Shown: positions 47,048-64,000 of the stretch, piece by piece
Layout of the letters: the number at the start of each line of letters is the position of its first letter
Position numbering within the stretch: the first letter of the stretch is position 1
NCBI RefSeq assembly: GCF_958295425.1
Contig: NC_081146.1
Coordinates: 5,374,242-5,438,241 of the forward strand
From: Solea solea
Taxonomy: Eukaryota; Chordata; Actinopteri; Pleuronectiformes; Soleidae
Direction of reading: 5' to 3'
DNA: 64,000 nucleotides
Translations under genes and position numbers: made by a program
The notes under the pieces: model-generated
The model's input: only the letters and a program-made list of their open reading frames with translations
Told to the model about the DNA's origin: nothing
Databases searched by the model: none

Positions 47048-47124
47048 CATAAAAAGTCACGGCGAATCTTTGCTCTTCCCCACTCACACTTGGAGTCAAG
47101 ACAGACTGAGGCTTCTCACAAACG
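47048..47124 (+). promoter_or_regulatory. gapdh promoter and non-coding first exon
   Basis: A TATA-like CATAAAAAG is at 47048-47056. About 25-30 bp on lies CTCTTCCCC, a plausible start region. The first exon would end at 47124 (AACG before GTAAAT) and splice to the acceptor at 47491-47493. The exact start is not visible from sequence. Confidence 0.5.
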
Positions 47125-47516
47125 GTAAATGACTCAAGTAACTGAACAATTTCAGCTGCTGCTGCATGAACCAGCTGCAGGAGGGAATCAGTAGATGACG
47201 ACCACCTGTTTGACTGAGCCTTGTGTGAGGTCAAAGAGGTTCACTTTGCTTTGTGTTGTTTTAGGTGTGAAAATGTAGAAATACAGTTTTGTTTAAATGA
47301 AGAAAAATCTTGTTACCGAACAGATTTCCTGGACCGTGGTCGTCACAAATATGTTATCAGTGGAATAATGTAGCAGGTTCTTTTGAACTCTCTTCTTATC
47401 TAAACAACTGTTAATGGCATCCAGTGACTGATAGTGTATGGCACAGTACATGTTTGGTTTAACACATCCTTCTCCTTCCTTCTCTCCCTGCAGAGGACTA
47501 GATCAACCCAGGCAAA

Positions 47517-51012
<3,496 letters not shown>

Positions 51013-51326
51013 ACCAACCAACTAGCTAGTTGACCGTCCCCTGCACTGTGCCACATCTACTGCATTCGTCTGAATCCAGAGTTATACATTTAATACAATA
51101 AGTACAATAAGACTTGGTATCATTTATAACTCTGCCTGTTCCATCTGACAGTCGACCCCCATTATACGTCTGAGGAAAGGTCCCACAGTAAACTAAAAAA
51201 AATATCAAATTTGGTGACCAAGTGTTTTCTTTTTTATTTGTTGGGTTCCTTGTTCTGTTCTTGTGTGAGATGGAGTGAAGGTGTGAGAGTCTGTCTGTAG
51301 CACTGAGGTGCTGCAGTCAGTGATGG

Positions 51327-51332
51327 AATAAA
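51327..51332 (+). terminator. gapdh poly(A) signal (AATAAA)
   Basis: AATAAA 315 bp after the gapdh stop, followed within 30 bp by GT-rich sequence. Confidence 0.65.
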
Positions 51333-51415
51333 GTCCTCGGTTTGTGAGATCCATGACCTCCTTGTCTTGTTTTGTCACTGCACAAAACACATTTTAAAAC
51401 TGCACCAATGAGATT

Positions 51416-51645
51416 AAAGGTCCACTGTATAAGCGTTAGTGACATCTAATGGTGAGACAAAATGTAACTTATCCACACACCCCTTCATTTTGAAAGTGTC
51501 AGAGCTACGTTGGCCTTCAGACAGGATGTTGTTCTGCATAGATGCTAAATAAAGCCAGGCCGTTGCCTATGTTACGTAAAGGCTTATTCTCCTATAAATA
51601 CATCAAGTCAAACATTTTTTAAATGCCCACTGGAGCTTTGATGCT
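51416..51645. repeat. Degenerate MITE, TTAAAGGTCCACTG family
   Basis: The left end TTAAAGGTCCACTGTATAAG and a weakly matching inverse end (CCACTGGAGCTTT near 51630) bracket about 230 bp just after gapdh. Similar to the element at 45582. Confidence 0.45.
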
Positions 51646-52060
51646 TGCAGTATTCAAGAAATGATATTTGTTTGACTTTGGGAAATGATTAGAGTCAACC
51701 AACTCACATTTATTGTTGCCCTGCCACTTAAAGTCACATTTGTTTTCTTAATTTGTATTAAATAACTGGGTGCAGTAGCATGGCTAACCTGATTAAACGC
51801 ATGATTCCTTTATGGATAATTCCACAATCTTTTAGTATAATCTGATCGACTGTGACAATCCCTAAAGGGAGAATCCCAAAGAAGAAGGATTCTGTGCCCC
51901 CTCTGAGCTCAGTGTAAAACCTTACAACCACTGGCTTCAAGTTTAATCAGCTATCACAGGTCAGTATGAGATTTTCATATGAATACCTGCAGGTTGTGCA
52001 AACTAATTTACCAGATTCTTGAAATATTGCTGGCTTATCCATCTGTATTATTACACATGG

Positions 52061-52121
52061 ATATGTATATATATATATATATACTGTATATATATATATA
52101 TATATATAATATATATATAAT
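52061..52121. repeat. (TA)n microsatellite
   Basis: AT repeat with one CTGT interruption. Confidence 0.9.
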
Positions 52122-52344
52122 ATGAGATCCTAGTCTTTACTCGATAACGCTACATAGATTTGTGTGATGCACAAATTAAGGACGATAATAATGAACTGAT
52201 TATCAAGCATTTTAAAAATTTAGGTCAAAGAACAAGTCAAAATCAACAGGATGAATTAAAATATCATTTTAAAAAGAAACAGGGTAAAACTATTTTGATA
52301 AAAGTAAATTTGATTTAAAAAAAAAAAGACATAAAAGACATCAC

Positions 52345-52640
52345 TGACTGCACTGAGCTGATCTCCTCCAGCAGGTCATTCCACAGTCTTGGGACTGGAA
52401 CTGCAAATCTTCTGGACCTTCAGGATCTCAAAGCAATAAATAGCGTGTGGTACTAAAAGGTCTGAGATAGAAATTGGGCAGAGTCCATTAAGAGACTTTA
52501 ATGTCAATCAATGAAGTCTTGGTAGAGAGCCAGTGTAAGGCAGCTAAAACAGGGGTGATGTGATCCTGTTTCTTTGCTCTGGTTAAAAGTTTGGCTGCAG
52601 TGTTTTGATCAGTTTGTAATCAATCAATTGCTTCTTGATT
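52345..52640. repeat. Degenerate dispersed repeat
   Basis: Blocks such as CAGCAGGTCATTCCACAGTC, GGTCTGAGATAGA and GGCTGCAGTGTTTTGATCAG resemble a repeat common in teleost genomes. Family name not certain from sequence alone. Confidence 0.35.
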
Positions 52641-53751
52641 CATGCAGGTAAAAAAACCCAAACAGTTGCAATAGAACAGACAGGATGAAATAAGAGCATG
52701 ATAAATTGCCTTTGTATATTTAAAATATTAAACTGTTCAAAAACTGTGCTGTTTAAAACTCAAGATGTTGTTTTAACATGTGAATGTTCAAACTGATGCA
52801 GTGGAAATGGCTAAATGAAAAGACACAGCCATAGAAGAGATATGGTTGAAAGTCTGTGCCTCTGGTGTTACTCATGCACACACAGCAGTTCACTTTTTCC
52901 ACCGTTGTTCACGTTTCCTCTCAGATGATACAACTGTCCAATTGCACAGTGAGTAGTGGTGCTTGCCTGATCGCTCAGATTGTTATCCTTCATTACATCC
53001 GATTACTGAAAACATTAATGAATAATTAATACTGTTCCATCAGTGAGTCATCTGTAATGAAACCATTTCTTTGATAAGGCAGCTGACTATCACTACAACT
53101 GAAGACTATTTATCAGAGAAGAGTGCATGTGTATTTTCTGTCGTTTGAATTATCTGTCAGACATGCAATCCTTCCTGTAAACTACAGTAGTAGTTGGTCT
53201 GACACAGTTGTGGTGAAAAGCCCCCCCCCCCCGCCATCACATGATTTTCTATTCTATGATCTATGAATGATGCCATCGGAGACAAATGCAGTGTCTAAAT
53301 ATATGTGGAAAATGTGTGTAAGAGGAAATGCTGGGAGCTGCTAATGAATGCTGATGAATTCAACTAAAAATATTCAGTCCCTGCACTGACAGTATGAATA
53401 TGATCATAACATTTATTATCATAGTATAGTATAGTCACTTCTTTGAAGAGAAGATGACTTTTAACAGCTCCCACTGACTCCAGACTTTGAAACCACTGTC
53501 AGTTTAACTGCTCTACACAGAAAGATATATATATTATATATTATAATACAATATGAATATTGATATTCAAGTAAAACATTTTGTTATTAGCTTTCATGTC
53601 TTGTGACCCACTGAATCCGAATTATTTCATATATTATTACTAATTGAAACACATTGTGAATCGTCTTTTATGAAAATATTATAATTTAAAAAAAAATATC
53701 ATGTGACTCTAAAGCAAAATGACACATAGTTTTTTTGTTTATTTGTGTTTT

Positions 53752-53829
53752 TCTTCTTATTATTAATGTTGTTATTATTATTATTATTATTATCATCATT
53801 ATTATTATTATTATTATTAATATTATCAT
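53752..53829. repeat. (TTA)n trinucleotide tract
   Basis: TTA/ATT units with a few ATC substitutions, followed by a TAG/GTA-rich stretch to about 53890. Confidence 0.9.
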
Positions 53830-54562
53830 TGGTACTAGTAGTAATAGTAGGCTAGTAGTAGTTGTGGTGGTAGTGGTGGTGATAGTAGTAAAACGTTATT
53901 GTCTGTGTATTTATTTACTTATTGTCTATTATTTAACTATATCATTTATTATTTTCACGTTAGTAGCTGTATGTTTGTGCTCCACAGATACAGAGCCTGA
54001 TAAGAATGATCCGCTGTGTTTGTTAATCCACGGAAAACCAACAGTTAAGGGATCAGTGCTCCTCTGGTCGCGTCATTACGGTAGCTGTGCTCCTCCAATC
54101 CCGCAGCACCTGCTCCTGCCTGAGCTCAGCTCGCATCTTGTTGCCAGAACTTCAGAGACGCGGTGACTGTGGATTTCTTTGTTATTTATTCACGCTCTGC
54201 ATCATTTTCCCCCCTCATTTCTTTGCTTTTTTGTAACCAGAACATTTCGCCGGGGTGAAGACGTAACGTTGCCGCACTGTGCAGCTCATCTGGAGGATGT
54301 TTATTTGTCGTGGATCTCCAGAGAGCTGTGATTCATCGTCAGCGGACGTTAAGACTTGTGAGCTTTAAGGATAAAATTGTTATTTAGAAGCTGATCCACT
54401 ATCGGGTGACTGTTACTATCGGCGCTCACGTCTCCCTGCGTTTTTCCAGCTAAGTATTATTATTATTATTATTCATCCATCATTAGAGATTCTGTTGTAA
54501 CAAGACATTCGCCGTCCGTGTTCATGCCAGATCTGCAGCGCTTTAGTTTTCCATACTATAGC

Positions 54563-63831
<9,269 letters not shown>

Positions 63832-64000
63832 GTCAGACATTTTACTTTTTGATATCGTACTTCATGAACACTACATGCTTGTTTTTACAGTGTGTAAGTA
63901 TGTGCGTGTGTATCAGGTTGATGCAGCTTCATTTAAGATTTAAAGCTATAATATGGACTATTTCCTGCATTGATATCCAAAAATGATGATTTAGTATATA

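Larger units (their letters stand above)
43030..47077. other. Spacer between natriuretic peptide gene and gapdh
   Basis: No coding sequence seen. It holds the candidate 3' UTR to about 43825, an AT microsatellite at 45351-45397, two small MITEs (45582-45733 and 45785-46023) and a fragment ending CACAGTGCAGCTTTAA near 46395. Confidence 0.55.
51013..54562. other. gapdh-iffo1 spacer
   Basis: Contains the gapdh 3' UTR, the repeats listed separately, a C run at 53221-53232, a long (TTA)n tract at 53752-53829, and the iffo1 upstream region from about 54000. No coding gene seen. Confidence 0.55.

Noticed and set aside
53735..54166. Open frame upstream of iffo1
   Set aside because: Mostly translation of the (TTA)n repeat as Ile/Val runs, so an artefact of low complexity.

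Overview
The window is nuclear DNA of a vertebrate, almost certainly a teleost fish and probably a percomorph. The genes have many short exons with GT-AG introns of about 80 to 2,200 bp. The proteins read as clear vertebrate orthologues, and the spacers are rich in CA/TG microsatellites and fish-type non-autonomous DNA transposons. The species call is inference; the gene calls come from translating the exons and checking that the splice phases join.

Layout, left to right. (1) 113-5476 (+): a Kell-type M13 metallopeptidase gene (kel), entered part-way, whose zinc-binding motif is damaged. (2) 6252-8934 (-): emg1, an 18S rRNA pseudouridine N1-methyltransferase, convergent with kel. (3) 11111-16455 (+): nop2, a 28S rRNA cytosine-5 methyltransferase, divergent from emg1 across a 2.2-kb spacer that holds a long foldback element. 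(4) 17681-21104 (+): ing4, a PHD-finger chromatin reader. (5) 22715-39652 (+): ncapd2, condensin I subunit CAP-D2, in 31 coding exons. (6) 42416-43029 (+): a two-exon C-type natriuretic peptide precursor. (7) 47517-51012 (+): gapdh. (8) 54563 to beyond the right edge (+): iffo1, an intermediate-filament-family protein.

The set ncapd2, gapdh, iffo1, nop2, ing4 and emg1 matches the gene content of human 12p13.31, in a different order, so this is an old linkage block. The natriuretic peptide gene between ncapd2 and gapdh has no counterpart at that human locus as far as I know, and kel is on a different human chromosome (7q34).

The most notable finding is three separate copies of a composite C/D-H/ACA scaRNA of the U85 (SCARNA10) type inside three ncapd2 introns. 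Each copy keeps a C box, a D box and a closing stem. Each has a D-box guide placed to methylate C45 of U5 snRNA and an H/ACA pocket placed to pseudouridylate U46 of U5. U85 is known from the human NCAPD2 gene; three intronic copies in one host gene is unusual. With emg1 and nop2 as neighbours, the window is unusually rich in RNA-modification functions.

Other points are a probably inactive Kell peptidase, a possible alternative first exon for iffo1, a fresh-looking hAT-type MITE with intact 8-bp target duplication, and TG tracts lying against several splice acceptors.
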